A stretch of 64,000 nt of DNA from Marinobacter sp. THAF197a (GTDB taxonomy: Bacteria; Pseudomonadota; Gammaproteobacteria; Pseudomonadales; Oleiphilaceae): assembly GCF_009363275.1 (NCBI RefSeq), contig NZ_CP045324.1:2294001-2358000 (forward strand), given 5' to 3'. This document shows positions 1 to 9,326 of this stretch, piece after piece. The notes under the pieces are model-generated. The model saw only the letters and a program-made list of their open reading frames with translations, was not told the DNA's origin and did no database searches. Positions within the stretch are counted from its first letter, which is position 1; each line of letters begins with the position of its first letter. Both the position numbers and the translations under genes were made by a program.

Positions 1-223
1 CGCCGTGTGCCTTGACCACTTCCGTGCCCGGGCGCAGCATCAAGTGGAAGGTGTTACCCAGGATAATTTCCGCGCCGATTGCCTCGATATCTCTTGGCAA
101 CATCCCTTTAACCGTGCCGTAAGTACCAACCGGCATAAACGCAGGCGTTTCAACCGTTCCACGGGGGAAGGTCAGCCGGCCCCGGCGGGCTCTGCCGTCT
201 TCGCCCAGCTTCTCGAACGACAT
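1..223 (-). CDS. tgt: tRNA-guanine transglycosylase, N-terminal part (runs off the window)
   Basis: Reading the minus strand from the ATG at 223 gives 74 codons, open to the window edge, with the typical Tgt start: an RRGRL segment, then TPAFMPVGTYGTVK and the LGNTFHLMLRPG block. Tgt swaps the wobble guanine of GUN-anticodon tRNAs for preQ1, the precursor step of queuosine. The start lies 14 bases after the queA stop on the same strand, so queA and tgt are very probably co-transcribed, as in many proteobacteria. The catalytic aspartates lie outside the window, so activity cannot be judged here. Confidence 0.93.
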   Translation of the reverse strand, partial: MSFEKLGEDGRARRGRLTFPRGTVETPAFMPVGTYGTVKGMLPRDIEAIGAEIILGNTFHLMLRPGTEVVKAHG

Positions 224-237
224 AAAACAGGAATTGC

Positions 238-1323
238 TCACAAGGATTCTCCACGGGATTCGGTCTGGTTTGCCCCGGCCAGCATGCCCCGGCTTGGCTC
301 CTGGGCGGTCAGGAACATGGCGTCACCGTAACTGAAAAAACGGTACCGCTGTTCAACGGCTTCCTGATAGGCAGACATGATATTACGGTAGCCGGCGAAA
401 GCACTGACCAGCATGATCAGCGTGGACTCCGGCAAATGGAAATTGGTGATCATGGCGTCAACCGTCTGAAAACGGTAGCCAGGGTAAATAAAGATATCGG
501 TTTCGCCACGGAAGGCATTCAGGCGCCCTCCCCGACTGGCCGATTCGAGCGAGCGAACGGAGGTAGTGCCAACCGCTACTACCCGGCCTCCCCGGGCCCT
601 TGTGCGCTCAACCGCATCCACCGTCTCCTGGGGAACATGGGCCACTTCGCTATGCATCAGGTGGTCTTCGATTTTGTCGACCCGCACCGGCTGGAAGGTT
701 CCCGCACCTACATGAAGGGTTACATACGCAAACTCAATGCCGTTGCTCTTGAGGACCTCAAGTATGTCGTCGTCGAAATGCAGCCCTGCCGTTGGCGCCG
801 CCACAGCGCCTGCTTCTTTGGCATAGACGGTTTGATATCGCTCCCGGTCAGACTGGTCATCATCCCGCTCCATGTACGGCGGCAAGGGCATGTGCCCAAT
901 ACGTTCCAGCACATCCAGAACAGGCTCACGGCCCTCGTATACAAACCGGAAAAGTGCGTCGTCCCGGCCCACCATGCGCAGAGCAGAGCCATCTTCCAGG
1001 ATGACCTTCTGGCCTTCTTTAACAGCCTTTGAGGCACGGGCGTGGGCCAGCAATTCATACTCACCCAACAGGCGCTCCACCAGGATTTCAACACGACCAC
1101 CGGTTTCCTTCTGGCCAAACAAGCGGGCCGGAATCACACGGGTATTGTTGAATACCAGAAGATCGCCAGGCTGTAACAGGCCGGGGAGATCGGTGAAGTT
1201 TAGGTGTTGGGTCTGGCCGGTAAGGCCTTCGAGTGCCAGCAGTCGGGACGCACTGCGTTGCTTGAGCGGGTAACGGGCGATGAGCTCGTCCGGCAGGTCA
1301 AAATGAAAATCGGAGACGTTCAT
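238..1323 (-). CDS. queA: S-adenosylmethionine:tRNA ribosyltransferase-isomerase QueA
   Basis: A 361-residue protein, the usual QueA length, that transfers and isomerises the ribosyl part of AdoMet onto preQ1 in tRNA to form epoxyqueuosine. Recognisable family blocks are the start (FHFDLPDELIARYP), LLVFNNTRVIPARL, the PLPPYMER segment, GAVAAPTAGLHF, VTLHVGAGTFQPV, VGTTSVRSLES and TNFHLPESTL. The frame is open for 12 more codons to 1359, but that extension reaches nearly to the tRNA gene and does not look like QueA, so the ATG at 1323 is chosen. It precedes tgt in the same direction; queF, another queuosine gene, is 14 kb away at 15262. Confidence 0.96.
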   Translation of the reverse strand: MNVSDFHFDLPDELIARYPLKQRSASRLLALEGLTGQTQHLNFTDLPGLLQPGDLLVFNNTRVIPARLFGQKETGGRVEILVERLLGEYELLAHARASKAVKEGQKVILEDGSALRMVGRDDALFRFVYEGREPVLDVLERIGHMPLPPYMERDDDQSDRERYQTVYAKEAGAVAAPTAGLHFDDDILEVLKSNGIEFAYVTLHVGAGTFQPVRVDKIEDHLMHSEVAHVPQETVDAVERTRARGGRVVAVGTTSVRSLESASRGGRLNAFRGETDIFIYPGYRFQTVDAMITNFHLPESTLIMLVSAFAGYRNIMSAYQEAVEQRYRFFSYGDAMFLTAQEPSRGMLAGANQTESRGESL

Positions 1324-1363
1324 GGGCCGGCTATTCACGATGCCGCAGGTTGCGGCCAATAAG

Positions 1364-1450
1364 TGGTAGCGGCGGGCGGACTCGAACCGCCACGGGTTTT
1401 ACCCCAACGGATTTTGAATCCGTCGTGTCTACCAATTTCACCACGCCGCC
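1364..1450 (-). tRNA. tRNA-Leu, anticodon CAA
   Basis: Folding the minus strand gives a class II tRNA of 87 bases: a 7-bp acceptor stem (a G-U pair at 1-72), D arm, anticodon stem ACGGA/TCCGT with loop TTCAAAA (anticodon CAA, reads UUG), a long variable arm typical of leucine tRNAs, T arm with loop TTCGAGT, discriminator A and an encoded CCA. It lies between flgL and queA and has its own promoter just upstream. Confidence 0.96.
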
Positions 1451-1466
1451 ATCGGAGAGTGGGAGG

Positions 1467-1494
1467 ATTATACTGAGCCTGAATCTGAAAGCAA
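1467..1494 (-). promoter_or_regulatory. sigma-70 promoter of the tRNA-Leu gene
   Basis: On the minus strand, TTGCTT is followed after 16 bases by a perfect TATAAT, ending 17 bases before the tRNA 5' end. Position and quality fit a stable-RNA promoter. Confidence 0.75.
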
Positions 1495-1497
1495 CCG

Positions 1498-1524
1498 GGC
1501 GGGGAGTAAAAATCTCCTACCGCC
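1498..1524 (-). repeat. inverted repeat after flgL, possible weak terminator
   Basis: GGCGG..GGAG pairs with CTCC..CCGCC around an ATTTTTA loop, just after the flgL stop. No U-run follows, so it is at best a weak or Rho-assisted terminator; it overlaps nothing coding. Confidence 0.35.
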
Positions 1525-1532
1525 TCAGCCAA

Positions 1533-2780
1533 TTACAGACGATCGAACAAAGAGAGCCTGGAAATCTGTGCAAACGACTGTTGTGCCGCCTGTAACACAA
1601 AGCTCTGGAAGCTCAGATTACTGATCGCCTCGGCATAATCCACGTCTTGCAGCTGTGAACGTATTTCCTTGGTGTACAGCCCCGAATCCTCCAGAAATGA
1701 CGAAGTGGATTCGATGGCATTCAACCGGCCACCCAGCTCAGTTTGCTTGAGAATGATGGACTCCTGGCCGTTGTCCAGGTTAGTCAACGATTCCGCAATG
1801 AGCGCATCGTATTCGGCGCTGGATTTCGGTGTCGCCTTGTCGATGCTGTCCAGACCAGCGATCAGCTTCTCAATGGTGCCAAAAATGGACTGCTTGTCGC
1901 TGATACCCAGTGTAAATTCGTCACCATCGGCGGCATCGTTAACGGTCATACGAAGACCAGCCACCACAAACTCCTCACCAGGCACCGCCGGCGAGGGTTG
2001 TGTCGTCAGCAACGTGCCTGTGCGTGGGTCTTCCACTTCAATATTCAGGGTACCGGTCCCGTCGTCAAACACCCTTACAGTCAGGTCATCGGGAACCGCC
2101 GGGCTGAACGCGTCTTTCAGATCTTTCGGTGCAATCAGCTCCAACCCGGACACATAACCCTGGGCAGCAACACCAGTGCCCGTGCCGTCATCCGAACCAG
2201 TAACCGAAACCGCCGCTGGCACGTTCACAAAAATGCCCTTGCCATGGTCGCTGATGGGCACTGTCACGCCGTCATCTATTTCAAGTACCCGCTGGCCCTC
2301 ATCGCCCTGATATTTCCAGGCGCCAAAGTCGTCCTTGGCAAATGCCGGGGTACTGCCCTGAAAGCCGCTGAAAATGTATTCACCGGACGCATCCCGGGTG
2401 TTGGCAATGTTCGCCAGCTGGCCCAGCCGCTCTTTAAGCTCGGCGGAAATGGATTGGCGATCGTTGGCAGACAACGAGCCGCTACCCGCCTGAACCGTCA
2501 GTTCCCTCACCCGCTGGATGATATCCACCGCACTGGCCAGGGTGCTCTCTTCCTGTTTGATGCGGTTATCGGCAAGGTTGGCGTTGCGCTCATAAGTCTC
2601 TATGCGCTTGACCTCCTGATTGAGCTTCAGGATGCGTGCGGCAGCCACCGGGTCATCGGAGGGTCTGTTGACCTTTTTGCCGGTGGAAATCTGCTCCTGG
2701 GTTTTCACCAGGTTGCTGTTTACATCCTGCATCCGGCTGATGCCGCCAGAGAAAATCTGCTGAGATGAAATCCGGATCAT
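1533..2780 (-). CDS. flgL: flagellar hook-filament junction protein FlgL (HAP3)
   Basis: 415 residues. The N-terminus (MIRISSQQIF, then QISTGKKVNRPSDDPVAAARIL) and the C-terminus (ending with a run of heptads and LSLFDRL) are the conserved flagellin-like coiled-coil ends shared by FlgL and flagellin; the middle is variable. FlgL joins the hook, through FlgK, to the filament outside the cell. It is the last gene of the flg operon, 16 bases after flgK. Confidence 0.95.
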   Translation of the reverse strand: MIRISSQQIFSGGISRMQDVNSNLVKTQEQISTGKKVNRPSDDPVAAARILKLNQEVKRIETYERNANLADNRIKQEESTLASAVDIIQRVRELTVQAGSGSLSANDRQSISAELKERLGQLANIANTRDASGEYIFSGFQGSTPAFAKDDFGAWKYQGDEGQRVLEIDDGVTVPISDHGKGIFVNVPAAVSVTGSDDGTGTGVAAQGYVSGLELIAPKDLKDAFSPAVPDDLTVRVFDDGTGTLNIEVEDPRTGTLLTTQPSPAVPGEEFVVAGLRMTVNDAADGDEFTLGISDKQSIFGTIEKLIAGLDSIDKATPKSSAEYDALIAESLTNLDNGQESIILKQTELGGRLNAIESTSSFLEDSGLYTKEIRSQLQDVDYAEAISNLSFQSFVLQAAQQSFAQISRLSLFDRL

Positions 2781-2796
2781 TTTCGTTTACCTCGCC

Positions 2797-4827
2797 TTAC
2801 CGGAAGCTCTGCAACAAGGTGTTGAACAGGTCCTGCGCTACAGACATAACCTGTGCCGACGCGTTATAGGCCGCCTGATACTGAATCAGCTTGCCGGCTT
2901 CCTCATCCAGGTTCACGCCGGAGATCGATTCACGCTGGTTATTGGATTGCTCCAGCAACGTTTTACCAGCCTCTTTATCAAGCTGGCTCTGGCGTGTTTT
3001 GACGCCAATATCCTCGACCAGGCCCGCATAGCCCTCGGTGAAGCTTTGCCGGCCACCGTTCAACGTATTGGCGGTACCCAAGGCGGCCAGCAGCTCAGCA
3101 TTTCGGTTGTCGGATATGCCGTTGCTGTTATAACCAATGGTGAACACATCACCGTCGGCCGGCTCGCCGGTCATTTCGAACTGGTAGCCCTGGTAGAGGT
3201 CGCCAGCGGTCGGATCGTTACTGAAAATGGTGTTAATCCGCTGCGGATCATAGGCCAGGTTCGCAGGATTCAACGGGTCACCATTACCATCGAATATGGT
3301 GTAGGTAACGTCGGTGCCATCATTGCTGAATCGTATCTCCAAAGGCCCGTTCGCCAGCTCACCCCGGGTTTCAAACCCCGGCAACAGGGCATTGGTGTTC
3401 GGGTTGCGAACGTTCAGCATGTTGCCCTGATTGATCTTGGCGGTTCCCAGGTTGGCATCATCCGCGCTCGCCCGGATCGGGCTGGCGAATGCCAGATCTT
3501 CTTCCCTCAGAACGTTCAGCTTAATATTCTCAGCGGCATTTCGGCTCGGCTGGATCAGGTACTTGTCGCCCGCATTGAACTGCCCGCCTTCCACCCGAAT
3601 ATTAAAACCAGGCATGGAAATCTCGGACTGCACCGGGTCTGGCAATCGGCCCTGATTGACAGTTTTGCCGGTGGCGGAATCGATCAACTCAAAATTCCTG
3701 CCGTCGCCGCTGAACTGCAGCGTCCAGGTTCCCGCCGGTAGCAGGCTGCTATCGGTAATCTCAACCGCCAGCTGGCCATTTTTGGGATCTGCATTGTTAG
3801 CGTTGGGCACAACCCTACTGCGCTGGAGCCCGATGTCGTTAACGTCGGTAAAGAAGTTACCGCCCAGATCACCCTCAAGATCCATCCCGATTTCATGCTG
3901 ATGGTTGATGGACGCAGAAATGGCTACGGCCAACCGCCCCAACTCATCAAACGCGGGTTTCAGGGCCTCCTGATCAAACCGGCGCAGGCCGCCGAGCTTG
4001 CCGCCATTGATCTGTTCATCCACCTGCAGGGTGCGGCCACTGGTGGTCAGGGTGAATTCCAGGCGGGTGGGGTCTTCTGCACTGGTGCGGGTAGAAAACT
4101 GGGAGGCATTGGCACCGGTCACCAGCGACAGGCCATTGGCGAGCGACACATTCACCTGGCTGCCTTCGGTCTGGGTAACCCGAATGCCCACCAGTTCCGA
4201 CAACTCCTTGAGCTTCTGATCCCGCTTGTCCATCAGCTCCAGGGGCATCTTGCCCTGGGCCAGGCCCGGAGACTCAGAAATAGCCAGGTTCAGATCGGCG
4301 ATGCTCTTGAGCAGAGAATTGGCGTCTTTCACGCCTTGCTGCATCTGGGTTTTGACCGATTCCCGTTGCTGGATGAATTCCTGGTTGAGCGCCTGGAAGC
4401 GATTCACCACCTGCTGAGCCTCACTCAACACCAGCTGGCGTTGAGGCAGTGAAGCCGGGTCTTCCGCCGCATTCTGCAGGGCCGCAAAGAAATTGTTCAG
4501 GGCGTTGTTCAACCCGGTGCTTTCGCCCCCCAGCAGGTTATCCAGCCGGGTAAGCTCAGCGTTCAGGGCATTCTGTTCTCCGAACAGCGTGCTGTCTTCC
4601 CGCAACTGCTGGGTCAGGTACTCATCCGCCAGCCGGCGAATGTTGGAAATGGACACCCCACTGCCAATGGTACCGGCACCAGTACGCCGCCCTTCCTGGG
4701 TATCGAATTGCACTTCCTGCCGGCTGTAACCGGGTGTGTTTGCATTGGTGATGTTATTGGCGGTGGTGTTCAGCGCTGTCTGATGACTGAGCACCCCGGT
4801 CAAACCGATTCCGATCAACCCTGCCAT
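2797..4827 (-). CDS. flgK: flagellar hook-filament junction protein FlgK (HAP1)
   Basis: 676 residues, close to the Pseudomonas FlgK size and longer than the enteric form. The start (GIGLTGVLSHQTALNTTANNI, then NANTPGYSRQEV) is the canonical rod/hook N-terminal motif with the NTPGYSR signature of FlgK. The C-terminus (EEAGKLIQYQAAYNASAQVM) is the matching helix. It is exported by the flagellar type III system and sits distal to the hook. The gene begins 6 bases after flgJ. Confidence 0.95.
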   Translation of the reverse strand: MAGLIGIGLTGVLSHQTALNTTANNITNANTPGYSRQEVQFDTQEGRRTGAGTIGSGVSISNIRRLADEYLTQQLREDSTLFGEQNALNAELTRLDNLLGGESTGLNNALNNFFAALQNAAEDPASLPQRQLVLSEAQQVVNRFQALNQEFIQQRESVKTQMQQGVKDANSLLKSIADLNLAISESPGLAQGKMPLELMDKRDQKLKELSELVGIRVTQTEGSQVNVSLANGLSLVTGANASQFSTRTSAEDPTRLEFTLTTSGRTLQVDEQINGGKLGGLRRFDQEALKPAFDELGRLAVAISASINHQHEIGMDLEGDLGGNFFTDVNDIGLQRSRVVPNANNADPKNGQLAVEITDSSLLPAGTWTLQFSGDGRNFELIDSATGKTVNQGRLPDPVQSEISMPGFNIRVEGGQFNAGDKYLIQPSRNAAENIKLNVLREEDLAFASPIRASADDANLGTAKINQGNMLNVRNPNTNALLPGFETRGELANGPLEIRFSNDGTDVTYTIFDGNGDPLNPANLAYDPQRINTIFSNDPTAGDLYQGYQFEMTGEPADGDVFTIGYNSNGISDNRNAELLAALGTANTLNGGRQSFTEGYAGLVEDIGVKTRQSQLDKEAGKTLLEQSNNQRESISGVNLDEEAGKLIQYQAAYNASAQVMSVAQDLFNTLLQSFR

Positions 4828-4833
4828 GATGCT

Positions 4834-5829
4834 TTACTCCCTCGGCACGTCGCTGTTCATGGACAGCGTCATCAGAGAATCCCTGTTCATAATCCGGCGT
4901 ATCTTGGAACCATACTCCGGATCAGTTGCATAACCGGCTTCCTGAAGCTTGTCTGCAAAGACTTCAGGCTGGTCGGCTGACGACAGCACATCCCGGTACC
5001 GGGGGTTGCTGTGAAGGAAATCCACGTAATCCCTGAAGCTCGCCTCGTAATCCGGGTAAGCCCGGAAGTCAGCGCGCTCCTTCATGGGCACACCGCCACG
5101 GAATTCGGTGGTGGTGATGGTCACGGCGTCACCGCCCCAGCGGGTATCGGCCTTGATACCGAACAGATTGAAACTGGGCTGGTCGCCATCCCCTTTGATC
5201 ATGTGGCGCCCCCAACCGGTTTCCAACGCCGCCTGGGCCACCATCAACCTGGGGTCAATGCCGCTTTCCTTACCGATGCGCTCGGCAAATGGCATCAACT
5301 CAGCGACAAAGTGCTCCGGTGATTCAAAGGTCAATGGTAACTCTGCCGCCGTCACGGTTTGCTCGGGCTGCTTCTGTTCGGCCGCCTGAGTCATTTCATC
5401 GATGGCCTTCAGCTGCTCTGGCAAGTTGCGGGATATCGCCGGCATACTGCGGTCATAGTCCGCCAGGGTGGCCTTGTGCCCCGCCAGCCGCTCGCCATTA
5501 CTGGCCATGCCGGGCACATCGCGGCTCAGTTGCCGGACCAGCGCCTCAGCAAGACCTGTTCCACTGCCGCCAGACATGCTTAAACTCACCTGGCTGTCGA
5601 ACATGTCCCGGTAGAACTCGGATTCGTTGCTGTTGAGGTAATTACCCTCGGCAAAGGCCTCGCCGGCCTTACGCATGGATTTCAGCATTTCCGCCAGAAA
5701 CAGACTTTCAAACTGGCGCGCCACCTGCTCCAGGGCTGCCTGTTTATCCGATCTCGCCTGGGTCTTCAGGGCGTTCAGCCCACTGAAGTCGGTGTAGATC
5801 TCGGCCTGTTGTACGCGATAGTCCTGCAT
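4834..5829 (-). CDS. flgJ: FlgJ: rod-cap and peptidoglycan hydrolase
   Basis: 331 residues with the two-domain FlgJ plan. Residues about 20-100 form the rod-capping domain (ARQFESLFLAEMLKSMRKA). Residues about 170-320 form a glucosaminidase-type muramidase domain (GIDPRLMVAQAALETGWG with the catalytic-type Glu, SFNLFGIKA, then the FRAYPDYEASFRDYVDFL block). It locally opens peptidoglycan for the growing rod in the periplasm. It lies 8 bases after flgI in the operon. Confidence 0.95.
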   Translation of the reverse strand: MQDYRVQQAEIYTDFSGLNALKTQARSDKQAALEQVARQFESLFLAEMLKSMRKAGEAFAEGNYLNSNESEFYRDMFDSQVSLSMSGGSGTGLAEALVRQLSRDVPGMASNGERLAGHKATLADYDRSMPAISRNLPEQLKAIDEMTQAAEQKQPEQTVTAAELPLTFESPEHFVAELMPFAERIGKESGIDPRLMVAQAALETGWGRHMIKGDGDQPSFNLFGIKADTRWGGDAVTITTTEFRGGVPMKERADFRAYPDYEASFRDYVDFLHSNPRYRDVLSSADQPEVFADKLQEAGYATDPEYGSKIRRIMNRDSLMTLSMNSDVPRE

Positions 5830-5837
5830 GGCTACAC

Positions 5838-6932
5838 CTAGATCACGATCAGCTCGGCGCGCAGAGCGCCAGCCGTTTTCAGGGCTTCAAGCACCGCCAT
5901 GACATCCCCGGGTGCTGCTCCCACCTGGTTAACGGCTTGAACGATCTCGTTAAGGGTGGTTGCAGGGCCAAACTGGAACATTCTGGCCGGGTCTTCCGTC
6001 ACCGCTATCTGGGTGTTTTGCTGCAACGCAGTGTCACCCTGGGCAAACGGATTGGGCTGCACCACTTCCGGGTTTTCCTGAATGGTCACGGTCAGATTGC
6101 CGTGGGTGACCGCCGCCGGGCTGACCCGCACATTCTGGCCAACCACAATGGTGCCGGTGCGGCTGTTAATGACCACCCGCGCGGCCTCTTCAGCCGGCTC
6201 CACTTCAATGTTCTCGAGAATCGACAGGAAGCTGACCCGCTGCGACGGGTCCCGCGGTGCCCGTACGGAAATCGCGGTTGCATCGTGGGCGTAGGCCATA
6301 TCCGGCCCAAGCGTATCGTTGATGGCTTCCACTACCCGGCGGGCGGTGGTGAAGTCGGCTCTCATCAGGTTGAAGGTTATGGTGTCGCCACGAGTAAACG
6401 GCGATTCCACTTCACGCTCGATGGTGGCACCGTTAGGAATCCGGCCAACACTGGGCACGTTCACCGTAATCCGGGAGCCGTCCTGCCCCTGGGCACCGAA
6501 GCCACCCACCACCAGGCTGCCCTGGGCCATGGCATACACCTGGCCATCAGCGCCTTTGAGCGGCGTCATCAGAAGCGTGCCACCCCGCAGGCTGTCTGCG
6601 TTACCGATGGAAGACACGGTGATGTCCAGCTCCTGACCAGATTTGGCAAAAGGCGGCAAAGTGGCACTCACGGTAACCGCCGCCACATTAGCCAGGTTCG
6701 GGTTAACGCCATCCGGCAGAGTGATGCCGAACTGATTCATCATGTTGCGGAAGGTCTGGTTGGTGAACGGCGCTTTATCGCCGGTACCGTCCAGGCCCAC
6801 CACCAGGCCGTAACCGATCAACTGGTTGTTACGGACACCTTTTACCTTGGCCAGATCCTTCAGGCGGTCAGCCATCACCGGAGAGGCACACACTGCCAGC
6901 AACGCGAACACAGCAATCATTCGGCGCATCAT
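5838..6932 (-). CDS. flgI: flagellar P-ring protein FlgI
   Basis: 364 residues with a cleavable signal peptide (hydrophobic stretch ending ASPVMA before DRLKDLAKVKGVR). The conserved P-ring blocks NQLIGYGLVVGLDGTGD and VASVSATLP-like segments are present. P-ring subunits assemble around the rod in the peptidoglycan layer. I take the ATG at 6932 as the start: it overlaps the flgH stop as ATGA, a coupling arrangement. An upstream GTG at 6944 in frame is less likely. Confidence 0.94.
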   Translation of the reverse strand: MMRRMIAVFALLAVCASPVMADRLKDLAKVKGVRNNQLIGYGLVVGLDGTGDKAPFTNQTFRNMMNQFGITLPDGVNPNLANVAAVTVSATLPPFAKSGQELDITVSSIGNADSLRGGTLLMTPLKGADGQVYAMAQGSLVVGGFGAQGQDGSRITVNVPSVGRIPNGATIEREVESPFTRGDTITFNLMRADFTTARRVVEAINDTLGPDMAYAHDATAISVRAPRDPSQRVSFLSILENIEVEPAEEAARVVINSRTGTIVVGQNVRVSPAAVTHGNLTVTIQENPEVVQPNPFAQGDTALQQNTQIAVTEDPARMFQFGPATTLNEIVQAVNQVGAAPGDVMAVLEALKTAGALRAELIVI

Positions 6933-7630
6933 AGCGGCCACCACTCACTGTTGAAGAACCGCGCCAGCCAGCCCATCTGGTTGGCCTGGTCGAAGTCACC
7001 GGTGCCGCCATAGGCAAAGCGGGCATCCGCTACGCGGTTGGAGGCCACGGTATTATCCGGCGCGATATCCTGCGGCCGAACCAGTCCTGTCAGGCGGATA
7101 TATTCATCGCCATTGGTTAATGACAGCCATTTCTCACCCCGGATACGCAATACGCCATTGGGCAGCACTTCTGTTACGGTTACCGTAATGCTGCCAGCCA
7201 AACTGTTGCTCTGGTCCGCTTCGGCGGAGCCGCTGAAATCCCGTTCGAAATTGGCCCGGGCGTTCAGCCCGATATTGTTTTTACCGAAAATACTCGGTTC
7301 AGGGAGGCTCAGCTCCTGGTCTTTGGTAATGCTGGTTTCGGCGCTTTTACTGGCGCGGGTGGATTCGCGCAGATTAACGGTCAGCACGTCACCGATGTTC
7401 AGTGCCTTGGTGTCGCCATAAAGACTGTAGTTACGGGTCGGCTGGAAGATGGCGCCGGAGTCCGGGTCACGCTGCATCATGGCCTGGGCGCGCACCGGTG
7501 CGTATGCCGGGTCGTCTGGCAATGCCCGGGGGCGGCTCATGGCGGTACAGCCCTGAAGAACAATCAGCACACCCACCAGTGCCAGGGTGGCGAACCGTTC
7601 TTTCTTGAAGGTGTGATGAATGATGTTCAT
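6929..7630 (-). CDS. flgH: flagellar L-ring lipoprotein FlgH
   Basis: 233 residues. The N-terminus carries a lipoprotein signal with lipobox LQGC (Cys about residue 28), matching FlgH, which anchors the L ring in the outer membrane. The FlgH hallmarks are visible: YSLYGDTKALNIGDVLTVNL, the long GxN/acidic middle, and GVLRIRGEKWLSLTNGDEYIRLTGLVRPQDI. It starts 3 bases after flgG and overlaps flgI by 4 bases. Confidence 0.95.
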   Translation of the reverse strand: MNIIHHTFKKERFATLALVGVLIVLQGCTAMSRPRALPDDPAYAPVRAQAMMQRDPDSGAIFQPTRNYSLYGDTKALNIGDVLTVNLRESTRASKSAETSITKDQELSLPEPSIFGKNNIGLNARANFERDFSGSAEADQSNSLAGSITVTVTEVLPNGVLRIRGEKWLSLTNGDEYIRLTGLVRPQDIAPDNTVASNRVADARFAYGGTGDFDQANQMGWLARFFNSEWWPL

Positions 7631-7633
7631 AAC

Positions 7634-8422
7634 TTACCCGATGTTATTGGTAATGAACTGGAGCATCTGATCGGTGGTGGACACCACCTTGGAGTTCATC
7701 TCATAGGCCCGCTGGGTGGTGATCATATTGACCAGCTCTTCCACCACTTCGACGTTGGATGACTCAATGGTGCCCTGCTCGATATTTCCCAAACCAGCCA
7801 GCCCTGGCTCACCCTCTGCCGGGTCGCCACTGGCATTGGTTTCCTTGAACAGGTTGTTGCCGATGGCCTGCAAGCCCTGGGGGTTGATGAAGTCCACCAG
7901 GGTGATCTGGCCAAGGTTGATAGGCGCAGCCTGGTCATCGGTCACCACGGTTACGGTGCCATCCTTACCAATCGTTATGTTGGTCGCGTCTTCCGGCACG
8001 TTGATGTTGGGTTCCAGCGGGTAGCCATCGGGCGTTACCACATCGCCGTCGGCATTCAATTGGAACTGGCCATCGCGGGTATAGGCGATCTGGCCATCCG
8101 GTAGCTCAATCTGGAAGAAGCCACGGCCATTAACGGCCAAGTCCAGGGGCTGATCGGTAATCTGCAGGTTGCCCTGGCTGAACTGCTTGGCCGTGCCAAC
8201 CACCCTCACCCCGGTACCCAGTTGCAGGCCAGACGGAAGCTCGGTGTTCTCGGTGCTCAGACCACCCGGCTGCCGGTTGATCTGGTAAAGGAGATCCTGA
8301 AATACCGCCCGGTCACGCTTGAAGCCGGTGGTGTTCACGTTGGCCAGGTTGTTTGAGATGGTGGACATGTTGGTGTCCTGTGCGCTCAACCCGGTTTTGC
8401 TGACCCAAAGTGCTGGATGCAT
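7634..8422 (-). CDS. flgG: flagellar distal rod protein FlgG
   Basis: 262 residues, the standard FlgG size. Starts MHPALWVSKTGLSAQD followed by NMSTISNNLANVNTTGFK, the rod/hook family signature; ends with VVEELVNMITTQRAYEMNSK, the FlgG C-terminal helix. Forms the distal rod driving shaft. A 78-base gap containing a small GCGGC/GCCGC hairpin separates it from flgF. Confidence 0.96.
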   Translation of the reverse strand: MHPALWVSKTGLSAQDTNMSTISNNLANVNTTGFKRDRAVFQDLLYQINRQPGGLSTENTELPSGLQLGTGVRVVGTAKQFSQGNLQITDQPLDLAVNGRGFFQIELPDGQIAYTRDGQFQLNADGDVVTPDGYPLEPNINVPEDATNITIGKDGTVTVVTDDQAAPINLGQITLVDFINPQGLQAIGNNLFKETNASGDPAEGEPGLAGLGNIEQGTIESSNVEVVEELVNMITTQRAYEMNSKVVSTTDQMLQFITNNIG

Positions 8423-8500
8423 TGCTCTACTCCTTACCCGCCGGCTGCAGCGGCGATTCTTTGCCGCTTGAGGCCAGTGGATGATCTGTTCTCAGTGTTA

Positions 8501-9253
8501 TCAAAGGTTCTGCAACAGTCGTGCCGCAGCCTCGGAATTCTCGTTGGCAGTCGACATGACCTTCACCTGCATCTCGTACTGACGGGACAACTGCAGGTTG
8601 GCAATCATTTCTTCCACAGCATTCACGTTGGAACTTTCCAGAAAACCAGTGGCGACGCGCATAGCTGCATCCGGCGGCTCCGGGCCATCCAGGGCCTGGT
8701 CCTGCTTACGGCGGATGAATCCATCCAATCCCTTCTCGAGGGCATTGCCCGGCGGGTTCACCAGCTTCAGGCGGTCCACTTCAACCAGCTGATCCGGCGG
8801 ACCACCCACGGGCACAATAGAGATGGTGCCGTCTGCCCCTACCTGCAGGTTGTCAAAGGGCGGCAGGGCCACAGGACCACCATTACCCAACACCAGCTCA
8901 CCGCTGGCGAGGCGAACCAGTCCGTTCACATCCACCTGGAGGCTGCCGCTGCGGGTAAACACTTCTTCACCCAGATCGTTCTGCACTGCCAGCCAGCCAT
9001 CGCCTTCCACCGCAACATCCAGTTTGCGACCGGTGTCCATCAGGGCGCCGGCGGACAAATCGGTACCGGGGCGCTCGGTCATGGCGTAGGCGCGGGTGGG
9101 ATGGTGTTCACCAAACACAGGCATACTGCGGGCCTGGGCAAAATCCTTTTTGAAGCCGGTGGTGTTCACGTTTGCCAGGTTATTGGCATGGGCACGCTGG
9201 GCCAGCATGTTCTGCTTGGCGCCAGACATTCCAATATAAAGGGCTTTGTCCAT
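8501..9253 (-). CDS. flgF: flagellar proximal rod protein FlgF
   Basis: 250 residues from the ATG at 9253 (MDKALYIGMSGAKQNM, then AHANNLANVNTTGFKKDF). The frame is open 13 codons further upstream, but the conserved FlgF start lies here. The C-terminal segment NVNAVEEMIANLQLSRQYEMQVK is the matching rod helix. Proximal rod component, exported by the flagellar type III apparatus. Confidence 0.95.
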   Translation of the reverse strand: MDKALYIGMSGAKQNMLAQRAHANNLANVNTTGFKKDFAQARSMPVFGEHHPTRAYAMTERPGTDLSAGALMDTGRKLDVAVEGDGWLAVQNDLGEEVFTRSGSLQVDVNGLVRLASGELVLGNGGPVALPPFDNLQVGADGTISIVPVGGPPDQLVEVDRLKLVNPPGNALEKGLDGFIRRKQDQALDGPEPPDAAMRVATGFLESSNVNAVEEMIANLQLSRQYEMQVKVMSTANENSEAAARLLQNL

Positions 9254-9326
9254 GGGCAAACTCCTGCCGGAATTTTGACTGTTTCCAGTCATCCTGCAGG
9301 AGTCATGCCATGTTTATGGAAGGGCT

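Noticed and set aside
1324..1359. Twelve-codon extension of queA upstream of the ATG at 1323
   Set aside because: No QueA-like residues there and it abuts the tRNA gene; the family start fits 1323.
8423..8500. Sigma-28 promoter inside the flgG-flgF gap (TCAAG...GCCGCT)
   Set aside because: Spacing is two bases short of the FliA consensus and the -10 is poor; the hairpin-like GCGGC/GCCGC explains the similarity.
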